From contig NZ_OBMJ01000001.1 in the NCBI RefSeq assembly GCF_900199205.1, positions 682,001-746,000 on the forward strand: a stretch of DNA of 64,000 nucleotides, given 5' to 3'. The notes under the pieces were generated by a model that saw only the letters and a program-made list of their open reading frames with translations, searched no databases and was not told the origin of the DNA. Below, one piece after another: positions 1 through 8,237 of the stretch; the stretch's first letter is position 1, and each line of letters opens with the position of its first letter. Source of the stretch: Streptomyces sp. 1331.2 (GTDB lineage Bacteria > Actinomycetota > Actinomycetes > Streptomycetales > Streptomycetaceae). The translations under genes were made by a program, and so were the position numbers.

Positions 1-334
1 ACCAGCGCACCAGGTCGAACCGGTGCGGAGTCCCGGAGGCGAACAGGTCCGCCGTCCCCCTGGCCCGGGTGTGCAGCAGGTTCACCGCGAAGGTGGAACG
101 GCGCAGCATGGCCGCCAGGGTGGGACTCCCCGCCCGCAGGCACACCAGCAGGGTCGCCGGTTCCACCGCCACGCTGCACACCGAGGAGCAGGTCATCCCC
201 CACGGCTTCCCGTCGAGGTCCGACGTGGTCACGACGGCCACACCGCTGGGGAACGTCGACATCAGGGAACGGAACTGCTCGGGAGCGACCGTCGTCACCG
301 TGGCCGAACTCCCCGCGGAGCCGCCGTCCCTCAT
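1..334 (-). CDS. Flavin reductase partnering the halogenase (partial, 3' end outside window)
   Basis: The first 111 codons of a flavin-reductase-like (FMN-binding split barrel) protein are present; the gene runs off the left edge. The translation carries the family signature of an N-terminal FPSGVAVVTT stretch, then GKPWGMTCSS and AVNLL segments. Such enzymes use NAD(P)H to make free FADH2 or FMNH2 for a two-component halogenase or monooxygenase. The ATG at 334-332 overlaps the TGA of the halogenase at 333-331 (ATGA), so the two are probably translationally coupled and made in a fixed ratio, as in other halogenase/reductase pairs. Family assignment is firm; the exact flavin is not determined from sequence. 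Confidence 0.9.
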   Translation of the reverse strand, partial: MRDGGSAGSSATVTTVAPEQFRSLMSTFPSGVAVVTTSDLDGKPWGMTCSSVCSVAVEPATLLVCLRAGSPTLAAMLRRSTFAVNLLHTRARGTADLFASGTPHRFDLVRW

Positions 335-1914
335 CGCGCCGAGCCGGCCTTGCGCTGCGCCGGCGGCAGGCCGTGCAGGTGGGCGAAGTACTCGTACTGG
401 CTGGGCAGCTTCTCGTGCAGCGCGGCCGTCTGCTCGGCCACCAGCTGGAACTCGCGGTCCGCAGCGGTGGAGTCGAGCTTGCTCAGCACGGGCAGCGGCT
501 GCACCGGCAGCCCGCCCAGGCCGAGGATGATCGCGCGGTAGGAGTACGACTCGAAGCCGTGGTAGTGCGGGTAGATCGACTCCTGGTCGGGCAGCTTGAC
601 CTTCCACTGCTCCAGGCGCTCGGCCAGACCGTCCGGGATCTCCCGGGTCTTGGTGTCCTTCCAGTACTGGTTGTCGGTGCGCTTCGAGGCGTACCAGTGC
701 AGCACCATGAACTCGCGCAGACCGTCCATGATGTTCGCGGCCTGGCGGTTGTAGGCGTTGCGCAGGTGCTGGTCGGTGTCCTCGTTGCCGACCGGGAAGT
801 TCTTGACCAGCTGCTCGATGCCGTTCTGGATGATGAAGATGCCGGTGGACTCCAGCGGCTCCACGAAGCCGTTGGAGAGGCCGATGGCGACGCAGTTCTT
901 CACCCAGGCGCGCTCGCTGCGGCCGATGCGCATCTTGATGTGGTTGGCGGTGGCGTTCTCCGCCGCCGGGCCGACGAACTCGCGCAGCGTGCGCTCGGCC
1001 TCCTCCGGGGTGCTGTACTCGCTGGCGTACACGTAACCGGTGCCGAGCCGCTCGAACAGCGGGATCGTCCAGATCCAGCCGGCGTCCTTCGCGGTCGCGG
1101 TGGTGGCCGGGCGCAGGCCGTACTCGGCCATGTCCACCGGCACGCGCAGCGCCACGGCGCTGTCGTTGGGCAGGTGGTTCTGGAAGGAGATGAACGGCTC
1201 CTTCAGCGCCTGGGCGACCAGCAGGCTGCGGAAGCCGGTGCAGTCGACGAACAGGTCGCCGTGCAGGTCGCCCTGCTCGCGGGTGCGGACGTGGTCGATC
1301 TCGCCGCGGTCGTTCAGCGCCACGTCCACCACGTCGTCGAGGACGTGCTTGACGCCGCGCTCGGTGCCGAAGCGGGTCAGGAACTTCGACAGCAGCGTCG
1401 CGTCGAAGTGGTACGCGTACGGGAACTGGGTGTTCTGCTCGGTGAGGGTGGTGCGGTACTCCTCACCCCGCTCGAAGGTGCTGTCGAAGAGCGAGCCGTC
1501 GTAGTAGCGCGGCGAGCGCTCCGTGTCGCACATGTTGGCGATGAGGAAGGAGTCCCGGTCGAAGCGACCGGTGGGCTGCTTCTGCACCCACCAGTCGGTG
1601 AGCGCGAAGCCGTCCACCACGCGGTTGCGCTCGAAGGGGTGGTAGAAGACGTGACCCGGCTCGCGCCAGTCCTCGAAGCGGACCGCCAGCTTGTAGGTGG
1701 CGTGGCACTCGGGCATCCACTCGCGCTCGTCCAGGCCCAGGTAGTTGAAGAAGTGCCGGATCGTGCTGAAGGTGGCCTCACCCACCCCGATCGCCGGCAC
1801 GTTCTTCGACTCCACCAGGGTGACGTCCACCCGGTCACCGAATGCCACCTTCAGGTAGGTCGCCGTCATCCAGCCCGAGGTACCGCCGCCGACGATCACC
1901 ACGCTGTTAGCCAT
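331..1914 (-). CDS. Flavin-dependent tryptophan halogenase (5/6-halogenase-like)
   Basis: A 527-residue protein of the usual length for tryptophan halogenases. It has the FAD-binding GGGTSG near residue 9, the family motif WIWTIP at 280-285, the catalytic lysine K75 in TYKLAVRF and the glutamate E355 in VEPLEST. From memory it resembles the tryptophan 5/6-halogenases (PyrH, SttH) more than the 7-halogenases, for example in LPSQYEYF near the C-terminus. It should chlorinate or brominate free L-tryptophan (possibly another indole) using FADH2 supplied by the coupled reductase downstream. AAAGGGA lies about 6 bases before the ATG. Regiochemistry is inference from overall resemblance; the partner biosynthetic genes must lie left of the window or be the nearby hydroxylase. 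Confidence 0.93.
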   Translation of the reverse strand: MANSVVIVGGGTSGWMTATYLKVAFGDRVDVTLVESKNVPAIGVGEATFSTIRHFFNYLGLDEREWMPECHATYKLAVRFEDWREPGHVFYHPFERNRVVDGFALTDWWVQKQPTGRFDRDSFLIANMCDTERSPRYYDGSLFDSTFERGEEYRTTLTEQNTQFPYAYHFDATLLSKFLTRFGTERGVKHVLDDVVDVALNDRGEIDHVRTREQGDLHGDLFVDCTGFRSLLVAQALKEPFISFQNHLPNDSAVALRVPVDMAEYGLRPATTATAKDAGWIWTIPLFERLGTGYVYASEYSTPEEAERTLREFVGPAAENATANHIKMRIGRSERAWVKNCVAIGLSNGFVEPLESTGIFIIQNGIEQLVKNFPVGNEDTDQHLRNAYNRQAANIMDGLREFMVLHWYASKRTDNQYWKDTKTREIPDGLAERLEQWKVKLPDQESIYPHYHGFESYSYRAIILGLGGLPVQPLPVLSKLDSTAADREFQLVAEQTAALHEKLPSQYEYFAHLHGLPPAQRKAGSAR

Positions 1915-1932
1915 GTAGGTCCCTTTGTCGAT

Positions 1933-2005
1933 TGCTGACGAACGTGTCTGGTCGAGCCTCGCCGAACCACCGGCGCACAGCCACGTCCTTGACCGACAGG
2001 TGAAA
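1933..2005 (-). promoter_or_regulatory. Shared upstream module of the halogenase operon
   Basis: This 73-bp stretch between the response-regulator stop and the halogenase start is 59/73 identical, without gaps, to 5159-5231 upstream of the hydroxylase gene. It lies 19 bases from the halogenase start, so it covers the likely promoter/operator. Its most conserved part, read on the minus strand, includes GTCGGTCAAGG and GGCTGTGCGCCGG. No convincing sigma-70 hexamers are visible. Confidence 0.6.
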
Positions 2006-2040
2006 TTGGGCAGTCAGCGCCGGGTCGCCGGGCCCGGCGA

Positions 2041-2706
2041 TCAGGACCGCAGGTACGTCAGCACGGCCAGCACCCGGCGGTGGCCGTCGTCCTCGGACAG
2101 CCCGAGTTTCAGGAAGATGCTGCCGATGTTCTTGGCGACCGTGGGCTGGCTGACGCTCAGCGCCGCCGCGATGTTGGCGTTCGTCTTCCCCTCCGCCATC
2201 AGCCCCAGCACCTCCCGCTCGCGCGAGGAGAGCCGGCCCAGCGGCTCGTTCATCTGCCCGCGCCGCAGCAGCTGCCGGACGACCTCGGGATCGATGACCG
2301 TGCCGCCGGTGGCCACGCACTCGACCGCCGCCAGGAACTCGGCCACCCCGCCGATCCGGTCCTTGAGCAGGTAGCCGAGTCCGCCGCGGGAGTGCTCGCC
2401 GGACTCCAGCAGCTCGAACGCGTACGCCGTCGCGGCGTACTGCGTGAGCACCAGGACGGCGAGCTCCGGGTAGCGGCCGCGCAGGTCCATCGCCGAGCGC
2501 AGCCCGTCGTCGTTGAAGTCCGGCGGCATCCGCACGTCGGTCACCACGATGTCGGGCCGGTGTTCCTCGACGGCCTTGATCAGGTCGCGGCTGTCGCCCA
2601 CCGCGGCCACGGTCTCGTGCCCGAACCGCTCCAGCAGTTCGACGAGTCCTTCTCGCAGCAGGACCGCGTCCTCGGCGAGCACTATGCGGAATCGGGCGTT
2701 CGCCAC
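2041..2706 (-). CDS. NarL/FixJ-family response regulator
   Basis: A 221-residue response regulator with an N-terminal receiver domain (acidic pocket AED at 11-13, phospho-acceptor D57 in VVTDVRMP) and a C-terminal LuxR-type HTH from about residue 158 (LSSREREVLGLMAEG). It should be phosphorylated by the histidine kinase just upstream; the kinase 3' end overlaps this gene by 25 bp. It sits between the halogenase and hydroxylase transcription units, which share an upstream sequence, so it is a natural candidate for their regulator. That regulatory link is inference. Confidence 0.93.
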   Translation of the reverse strand: MANARFRIVLAEDAVLLREGLVELLERFGHETVAAVGDSRDLIKAVEEHRPDIVVTDVRMPPDFNDDGLRSAMDLRGRYPELAVLVLTQYAATAYAFELLESGEHSRGGLGYLLKDRIGGVAEFLAAVECVATGGTVIDPEVVRQLLRRGQMNEPLGRLSSREREVLGLMAEGKTNANIAAALSVSQPTVAKNIGSIFLKLGLSEDDGHRRVLAVLTYLRS

Positions 2707-4085
2707 GGCAGCTCCACGACTAGTTCGGTTGGGCCGCCGGACGGGCTGAGCAGCTTGAGCCTGCCCCCCACCACGGCGACGCGATCGGCAAGGCCCTGCA
2801 GGCCGCGGCCGTCCTCGGGCCGGGCGCCGCCCACGCCGTCGTCACCGACGCACAGCACCAGGCGGTCCCCCTCCCGGCGGCCCGTCACCCAGGCCGTACG
2901 GGCGCCGCTGTGCTTCACCACGTTGGTCAGCGCCTCCTTCACCGCGAAGTACGCCACCGTCTCCACGGCGGACACCAGCCGCTCCGCGAGGGTGATGTCG
3001 ACGTGCACCGGCACCGGGCTCCGGTCGGCGATCTCGGCCACCGCGGCCGGCACCCCGCGGTCGGTGAGCAGTTGGGGGTGGATGCCGCGGATCAGCTCCC
3101 GCAGGTCGGCGAGGACGCCCTCGGCCTCCCGGCGGGCCTTGGCCACCAGCACCGCACGGTCGGAGCGCTCCTCCACCAGCCCGTGCTCCACGATGCCCAG
3201 GGTCATGATCAGCCCGACCAGGCGCTGCTGGGCGCCGTCGTGCAGGTCGCGTTCGATCCGCTTGCGCTCGGCCTCGAAGGCGTCCGCCAGCCGGATCCGC
3301 GAGCGGGTCAACTCCTGGACGCGGGCAACGACTTCGGACTCGCGGGGGGCCAGCAGCAGGCGCACGAAGGCCGCCCGGCCCGCGGCCAGCGCGGTCACCA
3401 GGTAGCCCGCCGCCGGCAGCAGGACGAGGCCGACGAGCACCACCACCACCCGGTCGAGCGGGGTGGAGATGTGCCAGTAGCCGAAGACGATGAGCGGGCC
3501 GAGGTCGACGAAGGGCTCCAGGAAGGGGGCGGCGATGAGGATGACCACGCTCCCCACCAGCAGGACGCCGCCGAAGTCGATCAGTGGCAGCACGGCCGTC
3601 AGCGCGATCGCGTAGCTGAACTCGCGCCAGGTCGCGGCCTCGCCGATGCGCAGCCACAGCCACGCCTTCAGTCCGGGCGCGTCCGGCGCCACGTGCGGGT
3701 TGCCGACGCACTCGGTGTCCACGAGCCGCAGGCGCAGGCGTTCCGCCGCGGCGACCGGCATGCCGAGCGCCGCGGCGAGGACCACCACCACCATCAACTG
3801 GGCGTAGTCGGGCAGGGTGTCGACGTAGATCAGCCCGTTCATCGCCGCGGCCATGACCAGGAACACGACGGCCCCGCCGCACGCCAGGTAGCCGAGCGAC
3901 CGCCACGGCCAGCCGGACGTGAGCAGCAGGCGCGGACCGAGGGTCAGCGCCTGCCGGCAGTTCAGCGGGGCCGCGGCCGGCGGGCCCGCGTTCGCGGACG
4001 CCCGCCGGTCGGCACTCGGCTGCGAGATCACCAAACCGTGACACCAGTGCAGATTTCCACGTACCAAGCCAATACAGGCCGGCAC
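2682..4085 (-). CDS. Two-component sensor histidine kinase (HisKA_3 type)
   Basis: Up to 467 residues. The N-terminal half has several hydrophobic membrane segments. The C-terminal half has the HisKA_3 phospho-acceptor helix (ERDLHDGAQQRLVG) followed by an HATPase region with EALTNVVKHS and DDGVGG. It pairs with the overlapping NarL-type regulator. The start is uncertain: the first GTG at 4085 has no good ribosome site, and another GTG at 4031 in the same frame is possible. There is no obvious extracellular ligand domain, so sensing is probably through the membrane part. Confidence 0.9.
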   Translation of the reverse strand: MPACIGLVRGNLHWCHGLVISQPSADRRASANAGPPAAAPLNCRQALTLGPRLLLTSGWPWRSLGYLACGGAVVFLVMAAAMNGLIYVDTLPDYAQLMVVVVLAAALGMPVAAAERLRLRLVDTECVGNPHVAPDAPGLKAWLWLRIGEAATWREFSYAIALTAVLPLIDFGGVLLVGSVVILIAAPFLEPFVDLGPLIVFGYWHISTPLDRVVVVLVGLVLLPAAGYLVTALAAGRAAFVRLLLAPRESEVVARVQELTRSRIRLADAFEAERKRIERDLHDGAQQRLVGLIMTLGIVEHGLVEERSDRAVLVAKARREAEGVLADLRELIRGIHPQLLTDRGVPAAVAEIADRSPVPVHVDITLAERLVSAVETVAYFAVKEALTNVVKHSGARTAWVTGRREGDRLVLCVGDDGVGGARPEDGRGLQGLADRVAVVGGRLKLLSPSGGPTELVVELPWRTPDSA

Positions 4086-4101
4086 CGGCGCACAAGGCCA
4101 C
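4081..4101 (-). promoter_or_regulatory. Third copy of the shared core motif, near the kinase start
   Basis: Read on the minus strand this is GTGGC-CTT-GTGCGCCGGTGCC. It resembles the core of the two shared upstream modules (GTGGCTGTGCGCCGG at 1967-1984, ATGGCTGTGCACCGG at 5193-5210) but with two extra bases. It sits at the 5' end of the kinase gene. The match is short, so chance is possible. Confidence 0.3.
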
Positions 4102-4159
4102 CGCTAGGTGTTTTCCCTACGATTCAAGGTGGTTGACGGCCCCGGAACCGGTGGACACG

Positions 4160-5119
4160 TCACACGATGACGCGGGACCGGGACTCGGTCGCCGTGTACA
4201 CCTTGCGGATGTCGCGGATCAGGTTGACCCGCTTCAGCCAGCGGTCCGTACCGTCGTAGCGCGGCTGGAACGGCTCCCGGCCGTGGATGACGCGGTAGTT
4301 GTCGAGGAAGATGGCGTCGCCGGGCTGCAGCACCACCCGCTCCAGGGCGCCGGTCACGTGGGTGAACAGCTCGGCGATGGCCTCCGTCGCCTCGACGTCG
4401 TCCTCGTCCGCGGCGCAGGTGTCGTCGAAGTCGATCCGCAGGTACCGCGACTCGGCCGGGCCGAACAGGATCGCGTCCCGGTCGACCGCGCCGCTGGAGT
4501 GCCCCTGCGGGCCGACGTGCGACTGGTCGGGGCGGTGGTGGAAGCGCTTCTCGGACAGGATCCCGGCCAGCCGGGCCGGCAGGTCGAGCTTGTCGGCGCG
4601 CACCACGGTGGTGCCGACCTGCTCCTGGTTGCGCAGGCAGTACAGCGCCACGTAGTCGCAACGGCACTGGTGGAAGGCGTCCTCGGTGTGCAGCGACAGC
4701 GGGGCCGTGCTGCTGCCGCTGGTCTCCGAGGTCTCCTTGCCGGGCGCCGGGCAGACGTCGTGCACGATACGGCCGTTCTGCTGGTCGCCCCAGGCGAACG
4801 GCTCACCGAGACCGGCGCTGAGGAGGGTGAGCACGACCTCCTCGCGCAGGCCGGCGCCGGTCTTCAGCGCCATGTCCCAGCCGGTCGGCGTCGGCTCCAG
4901 GTCCTGGCTCAGCGGCAGCCCGGACACCACCGCCACGTCCGTCTCGTCCGACTGCACCCGCCGGAAGAACTGGCGGACCCGGATCGGCAGCGACTCCGCC
5001 ACCATCCGGGCGTGCGGGAGGAACTCGGCCGGATCCCACGGGCCGTACTCGTCGAGCACCTCGTCGACCAGCCAATCGATCTGCCTGCTCTCGTTGGGTT
5101 CGAGGACGAGCCTTTTCAC
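4160..5119 (-). CDS. Fe(II)/2-oxoglutarate amino-acid hydroxylase (VioC/AsnO-like)
   Basis: About 319 residues of the clavaminate-synthase-like branch of Fe/2OG oxygenases. The metal ligands are visible as HTED (H144, E146, an HxE rather than HxD) and a distal histidine in VIHGREPF (H279), with a downstream arginine for 2-oxoglutarate. HTEDAF with a late IHGR is typical of VioC, AsnO and related beta-hydroxylases of arginine, asparagine or similar residues. I prefer the GTG at 5119, since GGAAGG lies 9 bases before it but abuts the alternative ATG at 5128. It probably hydroxylates a free or carrier-bound amino acid; the substrate cannot be read from sequence. Confidence 0.85.
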   Translation of the reverse strand: MKRLVLEPNESRQIDWLVDEVLDEYGPWDPAEFLPHARMVAESLPIRVRQFFRRVQSDETDVAVVSGLPLSQDLEPTPTGWDMALKTGAGLREEVVLTLLSAGLGEPFAWGDQQNGRIVHDVCPAPGKETSETSGSSTAPLSLHTEDAFHQCRCDYVALYCLRNQEQVGTTVVRADKLDLPARLAGILSEKRFHHRPDQSHVGPQGHSSGAVDRDAILFGPAESRYLRIDFDDTCAADEDDVEATEAIAELFTHVTGALERVVLQPGDAIFLDNYRVIHGREPFQPRYDGTDRWLKRVNLIRDIRKVYTATESRSRVIV

Positions 5120-5158
5120 GCGAACCATCCTTCCGTTCCGCCGGGCGACGGAGTTTGC

Positions 5159-5231
5159 TGCTGATGAACGTGCCCGGTCGACCTTCTCGAAAGCTCCGGT
5201 GCACAGCCATGACCTTGACCGACGGGTGAAA
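5159..5231 (-). promoter_or_regulatory. Shared upstream module of the hydroxylase gene
   Basis: Partner of 1933-2005: the same length, ungapped, 59 of 73 bases identical. It lies about 40 bases from the hydroxylase start, a position comparable to that before the halogenase. The matched bases are concentrated in blocks, as expected for operators, and the mismatches show no third-codon bias, so a conserved leader peptide is less likely. Confidence 0.6.
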
Positions 5232-5311
5232 CAGCTCGGTCAGGGCACGGACGACGCGCGGCACGTCAGGCCCGGGTCGTCGCTGCTCAGGCAGTCGCGG
5301 CTCAGGCCGAC

Positions 5312-5369
5312 CCCGCTCAGGCCGTCCCGCTCAGGCCGTCCCGCTCAGGCCGTCCCGCTCAGGCCGTCA
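5312..5369. repeat. 15-bp tandem repeats at a gene 3' end
   Basis: About four copies of the 15-bp unit GCTCAGGCCGTCCCG run from the intergenic space into the last codons of the membrane-protein gene (stop at 5361-5359). The unit is clean enough to have arisen by slippage, and the annotated C-terminus lies inside it. Confidence 0.7.
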
Positions 5370-6246
5370 CGGCCGGCTGCTCGGCGTCGCCGAAGCGGGC
5401 CAGGGTCAGTGCCCCGGCCACCGCGGCCACGAAGCCGAGGACGGCGAGCGGGGCCAGGTCGTGCCGGGTGTGGTCGCCGAGCACCAGCACCCCGACCACG
5501 GCCGGGCCGACCGTCTCGCCCAGCACCATCGCCGCCGTCGCGGAGGTCACCGAACCGTGCTGCATCGCCCAGGTCAGTGCGGCGAAGCCGCCCAGCCCGG
5601 CCACCGCGACGGCGTACGCCGACGGCTCCGCCAGCAGGTCCGGCAGCCGCGGCTCGGGCAGCACCCGCACCGCCACCCCGACCACCCCGAACTGCAGGCC
5701 CGCCACGAACCCGAGCAGCGGCGCGCGGCGGGCCCGGCCGTACCGCACCGCCGCCCAGCCCGCGCCGAGCAGCCCCACCGCGACCAGCAGCACGCCCACC
5801 CGCAGGGCGTCGTCACCCGTGCCGCGCCCGTCCCGCCCGGCCGTGAGCGCCAGCAGGCACAGCCCCGCACAGACCGCCGCCACCCCCGCCCACTCGCTGC
5901 CGCGCAGCCGCACCCGCAGCACCCGGGCCGCCCCGACGGCCGTCACGGCGAGCGCGGAGGCCAGCGCGGCCTCGACCGCGTAGAGCGGCAGGCGTTCCAG
6001 GGCGACGAGTTCGGCGGCGAAGCCGCACATGTCCATCCCGACCCCCACCAGGAACGGCCACTGCCGCAGCGCCCCGGCCAACGCGGCGGCCTCCCCCACC
6101 TCCGGCGCCGGCCGCGCTTCCGGCCCCGCTTCGGGCGTCGTTTCCGGCCCGGCGGTGGCGGCGCGGCGGGCGCCGACCGCCTGCAGGACGGTGGCCGAGC
6201 CGGTGAGCAACGCGGCCAGCAGAGCAGACAACAGCCCGACGATCAT
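5359..6246 (-). CDS. Multi-pass integral membrane protein, DMT/EamA-transporter-like
   Basis: A 295-residue, alanine/leucine/valine-rich protein with about nine or ten hydrophobic helices and a short soluble linker near residues 30-52 (ETTPEAGPEARPAPE). The layout resembles drug/metabolite-transporter family proteins; the C-terminal half has an LGETVGPAVVGVLVLGD segment as in EamA repeats. Substrate is unknown. The ATG at 6246 was chosen over upstream in-frame starts because the hydrophobic first helix begins there. The C-terminus overlaps a tandem repeat. Confidence 0.65.
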   Translation of the reverse strand: MIVGLLSALLAALLTGSATVLQAVGARRAATAGPETTPEAGPEARPAPEVGEAAALAGALRQWPFLVGVGMDMCGFAAELVALERLPLYAVEAALASALAVTAVGAARVLRVRLRGSEWAGVAAVCAGLCLLALTAGRDGRGTGDDALRVGVLLVAVGLLGAGWAAVRYGRARRAPLLGFVAGLQFGVVGVAVRVLPEPRLPDLLAEPSAYAVAVAGLGGFAALTWAMQHGSVTSATAAMVLGETVGPAVVGVLVLGDHTRHDLAPLAVLGFVAAVAGALTLARFGDAEQPAVTA

Positions 6247-6364
6247 GCACCGACCGTACGGTCCGGACCCCACGCGGTACCGGCTGGCACGCCGTCGGCC
6301 CCCTCCCGCCGCCCGCACCGGGGCGGGCGGCGGGAGGGGGCCGCCGGGGGATGGACGCGGCTGG

Positions 6365-7303
6365 TCAGCGCTGCAGGTCGGCGAGCAGCAGGTTGGGGTC
6401 GGTGTGGGTGAAGTAGGCCGCGCTCGGCACGTAGACGGTGTCGCCCCGGACGGCGACCGAGGTCGGGTTGGACAGGCCGTCGGCGGCGGTGAGCACGGTG
6501 TGGTGGCTGCCGTCCGGCTCGACGTAGACGGCCTCGCTCCTCGTGTTCAGGGCGGCGATCAGGGCGTCGCCGTGCCCGGTGAAGGCGAAGTCGTCCACAC
6601 CCGGCAGGCCGCCGGCGCGGACCTCGGCCGGCCCGGCGGTGCCGTCCTCGCCGATGGGGATGCGCAGCAGGTTGCCGGTGTCGGTGTTCGTCACCCAGAC
6701 GGCGCAGTCGTGCAGCTTGAGGCCGTTGGCGCCGAACGCGCTGACGGGCTTGAGCAGGGCGTCGTCGGACCAGGTCGTGGCGGTGCCGCCGTCCACCGGG
6801 ACCACGTGCACCACGCCGAGCGCGGAGTCGGTGACGTAGATGCGGCCCGCGCGCTCGTCGAGGCCGAGGCCGTTCGGCAGGCCGGTGACGGGCAGGGCGG
6901 CGATCCGCTCGGGGGTGCCGCCGGGGCAGAGCCGCCAGATGCCCTGGAGGTCGGCGGTGCCGGTGGCGTAGCCGAAGTAGAGAGTGCCGTCGTGGGCGCG
7001 GACGATGCCGCTGACGACCGCGGCCCCGATGAGCGGGGTGGCGGGGGTGGCGGGGGCGGGCAGGGTGGCGAGGACGGTGAGCTGCCCGGCCGGGTCGACC
7101 CGGCCGATCTGCCGGGCGAAGGACAGGGTGAGGTCGGCGGAGCCGTCCGGTTCGAGGGCGATGTTCTCGGGCTGTTGGCCCTTGGCCAGGTCGAAGTGGG
7201 CGATGATCCGCGGGGCGGACAGCGGCGGGGCGACGGCGACGGCCGGGGTCGCCGCCAGCAGGGCCAGGGCGGCGCAGGCCGCGGGGACGAGCAGGCGGGG
7301 CAT
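6365..7303 (-). CDS. Secreted SMP-30/gluconolactonase-type beta-propeller protein
   Basis: 312 residues with a clear signal peptide (MPRLL then a hydrophobic run to AVA near residue 24). The mature part has repeated strand motifs of six-bladed propellers, including GLPNGLGLDE, GRIYVTDSALG and ANGLKL. Related proteins hydrolyse lactones or merely bind ligands; catalytic metal ligands could not be confirmed by eye. It is transcribed towards the membrane-protein gene, with a gap of about 120 bp. Function beyond secreted propeller is not inferred. Confidence 0.75.
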   Translation of the reverse strand: MPRLLVPAACAALALLAATPAVAVAPPLSAPRIIAHFDLAKGQQPENIALEPDGSADLTLSFARQIGRVDPAGQLTVLATLPAPATPATPLIGAAVVSGIVRAHDGTLYFGYATGTADLQGIWRLCPGGTPERIAALPVTGLPNGLGLDERAGRIYVTDSALGVVHVVPVDGGTATTWSDDALLKPVSAFGANGLKLHDCAVWVTNTDTGNLLRIPIGEDGTAGPAEVRAGGLPGVDDFAFTGHGDALIAALNTRSEAVYVEPDGSHHTVLTAADGLSNPTSVAVRGDTVYVPSAAYFTHTDPNLLLADLQR

Positions 7304-7559
7304 GGGCTCTCTCCTTGATCGACGGGGTCGGCGGTGGTCGCCTGCCCGTCAGCAGAACACTCCTGACGGAGCGCCGCCCCCGACCGGCCGCCGCGCCGAC
7401 GGGAACATCCCCCGGTCGGTCGCCCCTCCCGCGCGGCCGGACGCGGCGTGCCGCGCGACATCGGCTCCGATTTGTGACGTGGCCCTGTCTAGTTCGTTCC
7501 CGTCCTGGTGTGGTGGGATGTGCGGGTCACGGGGTGATGACCGCAGGTGGGGGTGTGCG

Positions 7560-8201
7560 ATGCGCAGTGGACGACTGCTGGGGCTGGACGGAGGTGCGGC
7601 CCTCCTGGTCGCCGTCGGGCTGGTCCGGCTGGGGGCACAGGAGTGGCTGGGCGCGGCCGCCGGGGCGCCGGGCTGGGTGGGAGGCCTGAGGGCTGCCTCC
7701 TACGCGGACGCCTGGCTGGCCTTCGACGACCCGGCGGCGCCCGGCCTGCGGGTGCCGGCGCCCGCGGTGCTGCGGGCCGTCGTCGGCCGGGCCGCGGACC
7801 TGGTCGTACGGTCCTGCGCGGGGGACGAGCCGACGGCGCTGGAGTGGCTGGGCCGCCGGTCGGCGGAGGCTCGCGAGCAGGCCCACCGGGACGACCTCGC
7901 GCACCCGGCCGAGCCCTGCGCACTGACCCTGGTCTGGCACGGCGTCCAGGCGGCGGCCGCCGGGGCCGCGGCGGACCACGACCGGCGCATCGAGGAGCGG
8001 GTCGAGGCGTACGTCCGGGACCGGCACCGCCGCCGGGACACCCTCGCGCTGGTGCTGGGCTGCACCCGGATCGCGGCGGCCGCGCTGGTGGAGCTCTGCG
8101 AGGGCGATCCGGAGCGGGTCGCCGGGTGGCTGGAGGAGGACGCGGCGCGCGCCATGCCGCGGGGCGGGCCGGCACCGCTGTGGGTGCCGGGGCGGCCGTG
8201 A
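7560..8201 (+). CDS. Uncharacterised actinobacterial protein
   Basis: A 213-residue protein I do not recognise. The first 35 residues are moderately hydrophobic; the remainder is alanine-rich and helical, with charged stretches (RRSAEAREQAHRDDL, DHDRRIEERVEAYVRDRHRRR). There is one WHG motif around residue 123. The ATG at 7560 follows a G-rich stretch (CAGGTGGGGG) that could act as ribosome site. It is divergent from the secreted propeller gene and convergent with the Sir2 gene. Third-position GC is typical of a real gene. Confidence 0.6.
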   Translation: MRSGRLLGLDGGAALLVAVGLVRLGAQEWLGAAAGAPGWVGGLRAASYADAWLAFDDPAAPGLRVPAPAVLRAVVGRAADLVVRSCAGDEPTALEWLGRRSAEAREQAHRDDLAHPAEPCALTLVWHGVQAAAAGAAADHDRRIEERVEAYVRDRHRRRDTLALVLGCTRIAAAALVELCEGDPERVAGWLEEDAARAMPRGGPAPLWVPGRP

Positions 8202-8237
8202 CGGGCGCGCGGGGTCGAGAGGCAGAGGACGGAAGCC

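Noticed and set aside
373..1938. 521-codon + strand open frame opposite the halogenase
   Set aside because: Composition is Val/Gln/Arg/Gly-rich shadow of a recognised gene; no family resemblance.
1907..2010. Possible conserved leader peptides encoded in the shared upstream modules
   Set aside because: The two translations are similar, but differences fall equally on all codon positions and one frame continues into the gene; DNA-level conservation explains it.
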